The notes under the pieces: model-generated
Databases searched by the model: none
The model's input: the letters and a program-made list of their open reading frames with translations, nothing else
Told to the model about the DNA's origin: nothing
Program-made: the position numbers and the translations under genes
Shown: positions 16,661 through 25,088 of the stretch, piece by piece
How the letters are laid out: every line of letters begins with the position of its first letter
Numbering within the stretch: the stretch's first letter is position 1
NCBI GenBank assembly: GCA_964481775.1
Contig: CAYZUX010000001.1
Coordinates: 35,176-99,175 of the forward strand
Direction of reading: 5' to 3'
Length of the DNA: 64,000 nt
Source: OLB16 sp964481775
GTDB lineage: Bacteria; Hinthialibacterota; Hinthialibacteria; OLB16

Positions 16661-18292
16661 CTAGTATTGTTTTCCTTGGCATACAGCCTCTCGCACATGA
16701 GCATGGCCAAAGAATGGCAGGAAAATCCCTGTGGGATCCATGGCGATAACCTGGTTTCCCTTCCAGTTGACCCGATAGGATCGACCATTGATCCACTCCT
16801 CGGACCACCTGTGACTGGAATGAAAGTCTACGTGAAAAACCGCTGGGCCTTTTCCAAGCAGAAGGTAACCATTATCGAAGCGTGACGGAATCGGTTTTTC
16901 AAGTTGACTTGCCTTGATGCTCCGATGGTCGACCCAGTTTGGAATTCGAATCTTGCAGAACTGGTTAGTGAGTACCTCAATGGTGATTCGATCACCAGCT
17001 GGAAATAGCGATCGAACAATGATTTCGGGTGAGGTATGATCAACGAGCAGATTAACGGTCAGGTCCAAACTCTTGTCGATTACCTTGTTGGCAACCATGC
17101 ACAAAGCCTGCACTCCTCCACAGGTGATGTCGAAGTTAAAATTGAGGAAATCTGTACCAAGTGCCTGATGTCCATAGGGGGCTGGAAATCCAAATGCACC
17201 GCGTACCCTTGAGGGAATATCTTTTTCGAAATCACCCGCCGGGTCGCTGACTTGTTGAATCCAGTCCGTATCCAGTAATTGTGAGGGAATCACATGCGAG
17301 CGGAGCATCAGTTCCACATCCTCATAATAGTGAGGAGACTCCCAGCAAGCCAGATGAAGTCCTGTCTGCATGATATCGCCTGTGTTGTTGATTTCGCCCA
17401 CATCAAGATCGTTTTCCAGATTCTCCTTGGACCAGCCCAGTGTAGACATGATCTTTCCATCAAAAGTCCCCTTATAAAGAACACTGACCTGTGTTTTCAG
17501 GTTCGTTTCATCGAGAACCTCCGCCAGGAGGGCAAGTGAACTGATGGTTGAAGTGATGGAGTGAACATGCCATCCAGCCTTTTCATTGGCCCGGCCTTCC
17601 TTGTCGAAGCACTCACGCAGCACGGCAAAACGGAACCTTTGTGCCAGGTCCAACGCCTGCTCGTTTCCCGTTGTTGTGTAGTATTTGACGAGTGACCCGA
17701 TCAGTCTTCCTGATGTGGAGGTCAGGTACCTGTCATGCCGGACTACATCACCGAGTGGAAGATACTCCTCGTAGGTTGACCATCTCCCGCGATTCCAGGA
17801 GCCATCGGGATCCACAAGGCCAGAGAGACGCTGTATCATCCTGTCACCAAAAGCGCGTGCCTGTTGGTCATCACGGAACCGGACCAGCGCATTTAATCCC
17901 TGCAAGCCTTCACGCAGATTGTGGAAAGCCACCCGTTTCTGGTGCAGTTTTTCATCATAATATCCATTCAGCCCATCCTCACCGGCAAATGAAGTCAGCA
18001 GAGCGGATCGATAATCTTCTACAACAGTTTCATCAATTTCGATGGGAAAAGTATTCTCAGCAAGCAGCAGCGCATCCAGAGCACGGCCCGGCATGTGGGA
18101 TATATCAAAGAAGGGGATATGGTAGAAATGAGGGCGTGAAGCCAGGAGCGCAACCCCAAAGTAGGGAATCCTGCCCTTGTCAGGATCAAAAACCTGGGAT
18201 ATGTTGCCAACTGCAGCCTTTACGGTTTCCGAAAGATGGACGATTGCCATACCGGTCATCCTGTTATTGGAATGAGCGAGCTTCTTGCTCAC
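16661..18292 (-). CDS. GH127-like protein without signal peptide
   Basis: 543 residues, probably from GTG at 18292 (an ATG at 18259 is the alternative). No signal peptide is visible, in contrast to the two paralogues beside it, so this copy probably acts in the cytoplasm on imported oligosaccharide. Shared family blocks: KGRIPYFGVALL, SHMPGRALDALLLAE, LDVGEINNTGDIMQTGLHLA, FGFPAPYGHQALG, EIIVRSLFPAGDRITIEV, CKIRIPNWVDHRSIKA and VNWKGNQVIAMDP. These resemble GH127/DUF1680 proteins. The conserved GE-[IV]-N-x-T block is a candidate acid/base site, but this is an inference. The binding-protein gene follows after nine bases. Confidence 0.6.
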   Translation of the reverse strand: MSKKLAHSNNRMTGMAIVHLSETVKAAVGNISQVFDPDKGRIPYFGVALLASRPHFYHIPFFDISHMPGRALDALLLAENTFPIEIDETVVEDYRSALLTSFAGEDGLNGYYDEKLHQKRVAFHNLREGLQGLNALVRFRDDQQARAFGDRMIQRLSGLVDPDGSWNRGRWSTYEEYLPLGDVVRHDRYLTSTSGRLIGSLVKYYTTTGNEQALDLAQRFRFAVLRECFDKEGRANEKAGWHVHSITSTISSLALLAEVLDETNLKTQVSVLYKGTFDGKIMSTLGWSKENLENDLDVGEINNTGDIMQTGLHLACWESPHYYEDVELMLRSHVIPSQLLDTDWIQQVSDPAGDFEKDIPSRVRGAFGFPAPYGHQALGTDFLNFNFDITCGGVQALCMVANKVIDKSLDLTVNLLVDHTSPEIIVRSLFPAGDRITIEVLTNQFCKIRIPNWVDHRSIKASQLEKPIPSRFDNGYLLLGKGPAVFHVDFHSSHRWSEEWINGRSYRVNWKGNQVIAMDPTGIFLPFFGHAHVREAVCQGKQY

Positions 18293-18318
18293 TTGTGACT
18301 GTCATCTCAAAAAAATAC

Positions 18319-20106
18319 TCACTGATATGTTTTCCATGTATCGACGATGGATGGAATGAAGATCTCCTTGAAGAAGGGGAGAGGACAAGCCATCTGATTC
18401 ATCGCCGCGACAGAATCCCCACGCCAGAGAATTGTAATCTGCCTGTCATTGATCGTTTCTGTTTCGAGCCTGAAGGGAATGTCCATCTGGATCGTGAATG
18501 TATCTCCAACAGGCAGGTCAGACAGGATCAGGAAAAGACCCTCAAACTGTTTCTCGGGCGTATTTTCGAGGCCGGTAACTTTCAGAGTATCCCGGTTAAC
18601 CCAGGAGGGTAGTCTCACATGCAGGTCACCGCCCACCCGGAGCGTGACCTCAACTGCATTTCCATTGGGGTAGGGGCCTTTTACCAGGATCTGGCTATTA
18701 TCCTGATCAAAAAGCATGAGCAGGTAATGGTTCCCATCCTGAAACTTGTAGGAATGCTTAATAACTTCTGAAAGCGAAAGTGCCCCTCCAGCCACGATAT
18801 CCATGTGAAAGGCACCCTGATGCCTGGAGTTCTTGGTTGCGATGTGACCATAGGGCGCGGGAAAACCGAATGCTCCCTTGGTCCGCTCCTTGATGTTATC
18901 TTTTGAATCATTCAGGTCGGAGTGTGCGGCCACGAAGGAATTGTCCAACAGCTGGGATGGAAGCAGGTGAGCACGAGTGTACCGTTCGGCATCTTCATAA
19001 TATTCAGTCCATCCCCGGTCGCCAAGAATCATGGCGGCTTCGGCGAGTTCTCCAGTTGTGTTTACCTCTCCGGTGTCACTCTGGCTGCGAGTATTTTCTG
19101 GCACCCATCCGGTTGAGCTGCGAACAACTCGAAGTCCATTATCGTACCGGGCCCGGGCCCGGTTCATCATGGTCGCATCCCCTATCTCAAGCGCAACTCT
19201 GGCAAGCGCATTCATCTCGCGGGTTGGGCCTAACATGAAAAATGTATTGGCGGGTAAAGAACCATCCTCCGGGAATTTCAGTGACATGAGGTTATTCGCA
19301 TAGATCTGGCACATTTCGAGAGATGGGGCGTATCCAGTTGCCTGATAGTATTCCAGGAAGGCGAGAACACAGGTGGAGTCAGTTCCATAGCCGGGACTAC
19401 CCTGTGGCCAGCCCTGTCCCAGTATGCCTCCTGTAGTGGGAAGATTGAAATGTTCCCGGAAGGCAGCCCAACTATAGCCGGCGTCAACAAAATAAGTTTT
19501 GAGATTCGCGATTCCTTCCTCCATCAGGTCCCCGGCGGCTGTGTCGTTACGGTATTTGACGAGGGCAGCCAGGGCGCGCATGGCATGGCCATTGATTGCC
19601 CAGTAGGTGTTATAGGGTGCACCCACTGCATCGGGAGCCGCGCAGACACCCGGTACGGGGCTGAACGAATCAAAGACCACCTGCCGGTAACGTTCGATTA
19701 CCAATGGATCGACTGGCAGGCCTGTGGCAGCTTCTGTAATCAAGAGGGCCTGTAATATCTTTGCCGCGTTGACCGGCACACTGTAATAGGCGTTGTATAG
19801 CATGTAGGGAGGGTTCTGAAGCACATAACAGTCGAAATATGGAATGTAGCGGTCCTGAGGATTCTGAACATTAGACATGCAATGAATGCTCCATTGCAAA
19901 GCGAGACGAAGATCATGATCGTTTATTTGTACTGGATCGACAGCATGTGCGCCCATTGGAAATCCGGCAGCACTGATGACAATCAGCCACTTCACGCATC
20001 CTGCAGGGTTGTCCCCCCATGAGAAAATCCCCCACTCCAAATGAAGACCTTTTCCCCGGGTGGAGAGAGCGGATCCTTGGTCAATGACTTGCGAGGCCTT
20101 TCTCAT
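18319..20106 (-). CDS. secreted GH127-like protein
   Basis: About 595 residues from the only ATG (20106). The frame is open to a TTG at 20211, which would overlap the pseudopilin gene. A GTG at 19995 would place VKWLIVISAAGFPMGAHA as an ordinary signal peptide, so the start is unsettled. The mature protein is collinear with the 11087 paralogue: LALQWSIHCMSNVQNPQDRY, SDTGEVNTTGELAEAA, YYEDAERYTRAHLLPSQLLD, FGFPAPYGHIATK, ILVKGPYPNGNAVEVTLRVG, LHVRLPSWVNRDTLKV and ILWRGDSVAAMNQM. The fold is GH127/DUF1680-like. It lacks the LamG domain and is probably periplasmic or extracellular. Third gene of the operon that starts at 22360. Confidence 0.6.
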   Translation of the reverse strand: MRKASQVIDQGSALSTRGKGLHLEWGIFSWGDNPAGCVKWLIVISAAGFPMGAHAVDPVQINDHDLRLALQWSIHCMSNVQNPQDRYIPYFDCYVLQNPPYMLYNAYYSVPVNAAKILQALLITEAATGLPVDPLVIERYRQVVFDSFSPVPGVCAAPDAVGAPYNTYWAINGHAMRALAALVKYRNDTAAGDLMEEGIANLKTYFVDAGYSWAAFREHFNLPTTGGILGQGWPQGSPGYGTDSTCVLAFLEYYQATGYAPSLEMCQIYANNLMSLKFPEDGSLPANTFFMLGPTREMNALARVALEIGDATMMNRARARYDNGLRVVRSSTGWVPENTRSQSDTGEVNTTGELAEAAMILGDRGWTEYYEDAERYTRAHLLPSQLLDNSFVAAHSDLNDSKDNIKERTKGAFGFPAPYGHIATKNSRHQGAFHMDIVAGGALSLSEVIKHSYKFQDGNHYLLMLFDQDNSQILVKGPYPNGNAVEVTLRVGGDLHVRLPSWVNRDTLKVTGLENTPEKQFEGLFLILSDLPVGDTFTIQMDIPFRLETETINDRQITILWRGDSVAAMNQMACPLPFFKEIFIPSIVDTWKTYQ

Positions 20107-20185
20107 CCCGGTGTACCCGAATTCCTTTAAGACTGGGGCGGCATCAATCGTGTGGCTCACGCTTGATGCCCAAACCAAAACTGGT

Positions 20186-20767
20186 TCAGAACTGATAACC
20201 TCTCCCTCCAAAGTATTTCAGGTCGCCATTACTGTCCGTTCCATTGGTTGGATTATATGGGATAGGTCCTTGAGGTGGACTCAAACGGGCTCCACTGAAA
20301 CGATCATTATCACGGTCAGGTCCCCAGCCACGCATCTGGTAAGGTGCGCGAATCATTCTTCCCTGTATATCGTAAAACTCGATGAGTGCTCCTTGGGCCA
20401 GGTCATCATAAAGGAAGTAATCAAAGGTTCTGAACTCATTGTATGGCGGCTGTTCGCCATTGCCATTAAAGATGTCATCGGGGACGATAGACATGTACTT
20501 CACTGGTGTAGTCAAAGGGACAAGTCGTTGGAGGTAGCTTTTGAAATTTCCCGGTGTCTTGTTGATGACTCCGGAGATGTACTGCTGGTAATCACCGCGA
20601 TAAGCCTCGAGTGCTGTCGCCACTGACCTCATATCAGCATAATTGCGTGTTATTTTGGCGCGTACTTGAGCTGAAAGAAAGTTGGGAAGCGCAATCGCGA
20701 TCAGTATGAGAATAATGGCGATGACGATCAGCAACTCGATCAGGGTAAAACCACGGCGGGACAACAC
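20186..20767 (-). CDS. type II pseudopilin in the GH127-like operon
   Basis: About 193 residues. An ATG exists at 20788, but the GTG at 20767 has AAGGAGG eight bases upstream and gives the short basic leader (LSRR) expected before the prepilin peptidase site G-FTLIE. The N-terminal helix FTLIELLIVIAIILILIAIA is followed by LPNFLSAQVRAKITRNYADM. The body contains LTTPVKYMSIVP and a GPDRDNDRF turn, and ends in YNPTNGTDSNGDLKYFGGRG. That C-terminal block is shared with three other pseudopilins of the window. No other pilus or type II secretion gene is nearby. It sits directly downstream of the beta-helix gene, whose product carries the W-x-L-Y tag. Confidence 0.85.
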   Translation of the reverse strand: MLSRRGFTLIELLIVIAIILILIAIALPNFLSAQVRAKITRNYADMRSVATALEAYRGDYQQYISGVINKTPGNFKSYLQRLVPLTTPVKYMSIVPDDIFNGNGEQPPYNEFRTFDYFLYDDLAQGALIEFYDIQGRMIRAPYQMRGWGPDRDNDRFSGARLSPPQGPIPYNPTNGTDSNGDLKYFGGRGYQF

Positions 20768-20866
20768 GATTAGAACCTCCTTCTGCATACAACTCTTTGA
20801 CTTGGGAAAAAACTGGCTGGAAGTGGGGAGGGTGATCAAACCGGCCCACTTCCAGCCAGCAAAAGT

Positions 20867-22360
20867 TCAATAAAGTGACCAGTTACCAACCGAGGATGCC
20901 GGACTTGATTTTTGGTATGCACCGATGTCCGGAGTTGTGCCGCGTGGATTTCCCTCCACATCAGTGGCGATCCCCAGGTTCAAACCAGCAGCGATTGCGG
21001 GTGACCCCTCCTGTAGATGCAGGTCACCAGTTGCCTCGGGGTCGACAAACAATGGGTAGTTTACCTGCGCGGTGTTGTATGTGTAATGGGCGCCGCGGGT
21101 GACATTGAGAATGCTTGTCGAGAAATCCCTCGCATTAGCCGAGTTGAAGATGGAATAGTCAACATCGTAGGAAATCGATGTGGCCGAGCCGTATGTCGGC
21201 GAGACCTCCCAGGAGAATCCATTCGGTGTCCGCAAGATTGAGTTCCGGATTGTGGCGGTTGGATTGTGGATTGTCAAACGTTGAGCCATCACCGAGTCGT
21301 TAATATTATTCACGCTGCAATGGTGCATGGTGATATTTCCACACGGCTCATGGATGTAAACACCCTCATTCGCGAAAACTGCAATGGCAACGTTCTCAAG
21401 AAGAATATTGGAGTTGTAGCCGAGGAACAGGCCAGTCCCCGCCCGATAGGCAGTCAGATCGTTGATCATCTCACAACGGCGAATAATGAGGTTGGCTGGG
21501 CCTGTATTCGAATCCGGATAGGCATTGGTGAAAATACCATGTCCCGTCCAGTCGTTGAAGGTGCAATCCTCAAAGAGTACCGTGCTGTTGGGTGCCCAGT
21601 TGGGGGAATCAAAACGCAGAGCGATGCCGTATTCACCACCAAAGTGTGTGAAGGTGCAGTGCTGAACGGTCAGGTTGCCCATGCGATTCTGCGCGGCGCT
21701 GGGAGTTCCAGTTTCATTAGCCATGAGACGGATCGGATGACCGATATTCGAGAAGTTGCAATTCTGAATGGTCACGCCCGCATATCCGAATGTGCTGGTT
21801 ACGCCACCTATCTCCACACCTGATGAAGCGTTTCCATTACCGAAATCACGCGGTGTTGCATCATGCAGGTTACAGTTCGTGAGGGTGGGTTTGCCACCGT
21901 TATAGACGTCGATGATCCTCCCGGCGCCAAAAAGGTCAAGGTGATCCATAACAACCGTGGCTCCCTCGTAGACGGAGACACAGGCACGGTATTCGATGCC
22001 GTTATTGGCACTCATATCCACGGAGAGATTTTTAAGAGTGATATTCGAGGATTGATTGGCAATGTAGATGCCCTGATTCACCGCATTGGAGGCGGAAATC
22101 TTGACCACCGCGGGGGTTCCCGCGGCTGGTCCTTGCAGAGTCAGATTGCTTCTGCCAATGATCCCAACCCAATTGTCGTAATCACCAGCGGCGATATCGA
22201 TTGTATCACCGTTGTTCGCGGCAGCTACCGCATCTGAAATAAGTGCAAAGTCATAGGTGGGTGGCCCGGCTGGCCCCACCGTCACTGTCGCTGCGAATCC
22301 GGGAGCAGCTCCAAACGCCAACACCAATGCCCCTATCCAAACACCTCTTCGACCGATCAT
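20867..22360 (-). CDS. secreted parallel beta-helix protein with NWSLY C-terminus
   Basis: 497 residues from an ATG preceded by AAGGAG; signal peptide MIGRRGVWIGALVLAFGAAP ending GFA. The mature protein is a right-handed parallel beta-helix (ALISDAVAAANNGDTIDIAAG, SNITLKNLSVDMS, VTIQNCNFSN, LTVQHCTFTHFGG, ILLENVAI and ITMHHCSVNN), ending with the common DIGAYQ block. A short Ser/Ala/Pro linker then leads to SSVGNWSLY at the very end. The tag is shared with the proteins at 4034, 27453 and 29503. It is the first gene of the eight-gene minus-strand operon. A promoter and a palindromic operator candidate lie 90-145 bases upstream. Probably a glycan-binding or lyase-like protein; no catalytic set is identified. 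Confidence 0.75.
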   Translation of the reverse strand: MIGRRGVWIGALVLAFGAAPGFAATVTVGPAGPPTYDFALISDAVAAANNGDTIDIAAGDYDNWVGIIGRSNLTLQGPAAGTPAVVKISASNAVNQGIYIANQSSNITLKNLSVDMSANNGIEYRACVSVYEGATVVMDHLDLFGAGRIIDVYNGGKPTLTNCNLHDATPRDFGNGNASSGVEIGGVTSTFGYAGVTIQNCNFSNIGHPIRLMANETGTPSAAQNRMGNLTVQHCTFTHFGGEYGIALRFDSPNWAPNSTVLFEDCTFNDWTGHGIFTNAYPDSNTGPANLIIRRCEMINDLTAYRAGTGLFLGYNSNILLENVAIAVFANEGVYIHEPCGNITMHHCSVNNINDSVMAQRLTIHNPTATIRNSILRTPNGFSWEVSPTYGSATSISYDVDYSIFNSANARDFSTSILNVTRGAHYTYNTAQVNYPLFVDPEATGDLHLQEGSPAIAAGLNLGIATDVEGNPRGTTPDIGAYQKSSPASSVGNWSLY

Positions 22361-22450
22361 TATTCGTACTCCTTAGCCAAGGGTTTTCTCCCGTCGTGCG
22401 GGATACGGTCCACCTCTGATGGACAACTCTACCAGGCACCTCGCATGCAA

Positions 22451-22505
22451 AACGTGAACGTTAATGTTCTGGAATTATGTTTATCGTTCCTGTTTTGGAT
22501 GTCAA
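22451..22505 (-). promoter_or_regulatory. promoter with downstream LacI-type operator for the 22.4-11.1 kb operon
   Basis: Read on the minus strand: TTGACA (22505-22500), a 16-base spacer, then TAAACA (22483-22478); CATAAT lies slightly further on. Immediately downstream, at 22468-22451, is an 18-base imperfect palindrome centred on AACGTT (plus strand AACGTGAACGTTAATGTT). An operator at or just after the start site fits repression by the divergent LacI-type protein at 22925. The beta-helix start codon is about 90 bases further on. Confidence 0.5.
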
Positions 22506-22831
22506 GAAGAAATCCCGAAAATCTTCGAAATCAACCTTGAAAAGTTTCATAACCATCGTAAAATGAATAGGATAATGATTAGTCCCAACTGGATGAGGGC
22601 TTTCTTTCAAAAGGTGGATACTCATGGGAATCGACCTACTGAGGCTTGGATAAAACCTTGGAAAAAGTCAAAAAGAGAATTAACGTTTAGCACATTCTCA
22701 TAGGTTTTTTCCATATTACCCATCTGAGAGAGGCTGTTTCCAATAATCCGTGGAGAAAGGTATTTCGTTGATATCAACAATCAGGAGGGATTTTAGGAGG
22801 ATTATTTGACTCGATGGTTTTTCTCCCTGTG

Positions 22832-22861
22832 TTGACAACGTTAATCTCCCTTAAGTAATGT
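22832..22861 (+). promoter_or_regulatory. probable promoter of the LacI-type gene, with AACGTT overlap
   Basis: TTGACA (22832-22837) and TAATGT (22856-22861) are separated by 18 bases. AACGTT at 22837-22842 overlaps the -35 box and shares AACGTTAAT with the palindrome at 22451-22468, which suggests autoregulation. A further AACGTT lies at 22682. The rest of the 22361-22924 gap shows no supportable gene. Confidence 0.45.
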
Positions 22862-22924
22862 ATTCCCCACACACATCAGGAAGAGCTGTTCCGAGGACCA
22901 CGGGAAACGTTTTTTTGGAAAGTC

Positions 22925-23965
22925 ATGCGTAGGACCCTTAAAGATATTGCCAATGAAGTGAATCTCTCGGTAAACACCGTTTCTCGAGCCTTACGGGGTT
23001 TTCCGGGAGTCAGTGAGGAAAACCGGCGTCGTATCCAGCAACTGGCAAAGACATATAACTATGTTCCTTCCAGGGATGCCCGGAACCTCGTTCTTCAGAG
23101 TTCTCAATCCATTGGAGTTCTTGTTCCTGACTTGAGGATCCCTTACCTGGGAGAGATCACCTCTTTTCTTCAGCAAGCCCTCCAGGAAAAAGGCTACTTC
23201 AGTTACGTTCTGACCACATCCGACAACACCGAGCAGTCAAGTAAATGCGCCGAATCCCTCGTGGAGCGACGGGTGGATGGATTGATTTCCATGACCGTTC
23301 TGACTCCCCAAACCATCGAAATGCTTCGATATCACCGAATCCCCCTGTTGTATCTGGTGGTTTATGGGGGAGAGCTCCCATTGCACTTTGTTGGGTATGA
23401 TGATGAAGTTGGGGGATGCCTCGCCGCCAAGCACCTGATCGATATTGGGCACAAGAGGATCGCCTATTTCACAGGGAACTGGGAGACTGATTCGTTTCGT
23501 ACACCACGCTGCCAGGGATTCCTGAGAGCCATCAGGGAATCGAATGGGGCAGTCCAGCCTCTGCTGTTTCCCCATGTCTATGCGGACACTGCCAAAGCGG
23601 GATACGCCTGCTCACGCGAGATCGTAGAACGGATTCGTAGCAAAGAGGTTCAGGCTGTCTTTTGTGTCTGTGATGCAGTGGCACTCGGACTCATGCACAG
23701 GCTCTATGAAGAAAAGATCCGGGTGCCTGAAGATGTTTCGATCATCGGCTATGACAACATCGAGATGGCCGAGTTTTCCACCCCACCTCTAACCACAATC
23801 TGGCAAGATGCCGAGCGGATAGCACGTCTTGGAACTATGTTGATTCTCCAGATGCTCGGTTCAGAAGAAGACTGGGACAAAGTGCGTCAGCAGGTTTTCC
23901 TTGAACCCACGCTGATTCTGCGCAAATCCACCCAATACACATCGTCTTCATCCCCAACAGTATAA
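22925..23965 (+). CDS. LacI/GalR-family transcriptional regulator
   Basis: 346 residues. The N-terminal LacI helix-turn-helix is complete: TLKDIANEVNLSVNTVSRAL at about residues 4-23 and the hinge-helix region up to YNYVPSRDARNLV. The periplasmic-binding-protein-like effector domain follows (SIGVLVPDLRIPYLGEITS, VDGLISMTVL, HFVGYDDEVGG, HLIDIGHKRIAYFTG and SIIGYDNIEMAEFSTPPLTT). It diverges from the large GH127-like/importer operon and probably represses it until a sugar binds. AACGTT-centred sites lie in both promoters. An imperfect MITE-like element follows the gene. Confidence 0.9.
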   Translation: MRRTLKDIANEVNLSVNTVSRALRGFPGVSEENRRRIQQLAKTYNYVPSRDARNLVLQSSQSIGVLVPDLRIPYLGEITSFLQQALQEKGYFSYVLTTSDNTEQSSKCAESLVERRVDGLISMTVLTPQTIEMLRYHRIPLLYLVVYGGELPLHFVGYDDEVGGCLAAKHLIDIGHKRIAYFTGNWETDSFRTPRCQGFLRAIRESNGAVQPLLFPHVYADTAKAGYACSREIVERIRSKEVQAVFCVCDAVALGLMHRLYEEKIRVPEDVSIIGYDNIEMAEFSTPPLTTIWQDAERIARLGTMLILQMLGSEEDWDKVRQQVFLEPTLILRKSTQYTSSSSPTV

Positions 23966-24079
23966 TCCCCCTGTTCGCCAACTTGACAGGTTTTTCCTTC
24001 TTGGCTCATCAACCGATAACCTGCACCCTGTTCGGCCTTGATATAGCAGTGCTTCACCGCCTTTTCTTCGAGTCCGTTT

Positions 24080-24184
24080 GTGGATTCCCGCTTTCGCGGA
24101 GTTGACGAGACAAGCAAATTTCCTCGTAAATCGTCTTTCCCGCGAAAGCGGGAATCCACGGTTGCCACTCTTTTCAACAGGCTG
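24080..24184. repeat. MITE-like palindromic element, copy 2
   Basis: Inverted arms at 24080-24108 and 24131-24159 (the GTGGATTCCCGCTTTCGCGG type, with mismatches on the left arm), then TTTTCAACAGGCTGCTA at 24171-24187. The same arms and end occur at 45.5 kb. The right end runs into the stop codon of the permease gene at 24185, so insertion happened at or trimmed the 3' end of that operon. The left terminal repeat is not recognisable. Confidence 0.65.
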
Positions 24185-25087
24185 CTATCCCTTGATCGCT
24201 CCAGACGCAAGGCCGCTGATAAATTCTTTTTGAAGAAGGAAGAAAAGAAAGATAACAGGCAGCACGGATAAAAGGGTTCCTGCCATGAGCGTGCCATATT
24301 CCTGTGAATAAACGCCCACCATCTGGTTGAGACCGATGGGGAGAGTGAAACGATCCTGAGAGTGAAGAATGATCTGGGGCCATAGAAAACTGTTCCATGC
24401 TCCCATGAACGAAATCAGTGAGAAAGCCCCGATCATGGGACGTGAGACAGGGAGTGCGATGTCCCAGTAAAGGCGGAATTCACTACAGCCATCAATACGT
24501 CCGGCGAACAACAGGTCATCAGGTATGTTCATCATGGATTGACGGAACAGGAACATTCCGAACACACTCACACCACCTGGCACAATGAGCCCCATGTAGG
24601 TGTCCACAAGACCCATGTTGAAAATCAGCTCATACAAAGGTGCCATGAGGACCTGCGAGGGTATCATCATGGTGCCCAGCATCAGCCCCATCACGAAACG
24701 TTTTCCCTTGAAATCATATTTGGCGAGCGCAAATCCACCAAGTGATGAAAAGAAGAGTTGGATGGTCACAGTAGTTCCTGCAACGAAGCAGCTATTCATG
24801 AAAAAGCGTAGGAAACGAACATCCTCAAAGAGCTGCCTGAAATTATGGAAGTCGATTTTTGGAATTAAGGTGAGAAGCCAGATCCCGATGGAAGTGATCC
24901 CTCCCCCTGGCCCCATTATTTTCTGGATAGCTTCATCATCCATGAGGGGGGCAAAGAACACATAGTGAAAAAGATCGTCAGGTCCCTTGAAACTGGCCGC
25001 AACCAGCCACAAGAGGGGAGTCAGCATGATGACAGCGCTGAAGATCAGGGCGGAATAGAGCAGGACCAGAAAAAAGGCCTTCTTCAT
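24185..25087 (-). CDS. carbohydrate ABC transporter permease (MalG type)
   Basis: 300 residues; ATG one base after the upstream stop, with AGGA upstream. Six predicted membrane helices (AFFLVLLYSALIFSAVIMLT first), EAA loop FAGRIDGCSEFRLYWDIALPV and C-terminal ASGAIKG. A periplasmic insertion between helices 1 and 2 (about residues 35-75, MDDEAIQKIMGPGGG region) is longer than usual, as seen in some CUT1 permeases. Last gene of the second minus-strand array; the stop codon abuts a MITE-like repeat. Confidence 0.9.
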   Translation of the reverse strand: MKKAFFLVLLYSALIFSAVIMLTPLLWLVAASFKGPDDLFHYVFFAPLMDDEAIQKIMGPGGGITSIGIWLLTLIPKIDFHNFRQLFEDVRFLRFFMNSCFVAGTTVTIQLFFSSLGGFALAKYDFKGKRFVMGLMLGTMMIPSQVLMAPLYELIFNMGLVDTYMGLIVPGGVSVFGMFLFRQSMMNIPDDLLFAGRIDGCSEFRLYWDIALPVSRPMIGAFSLISFMGAWNSFLWPQIILHSQDRFTLPIGLNQMVGVYSQEYGTLMAGTLLSVLPVIFLFFLLQKEFISGLASGAIKG

Positions 25088-25088
25088 G

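Noticed and set aside
22464..22703. 79-residue plus-strand frame before the LacI gene
   Set aside because: It begins within the promoter/operator region of the opposite operon, has no ribosome site and no recognisable sequence.
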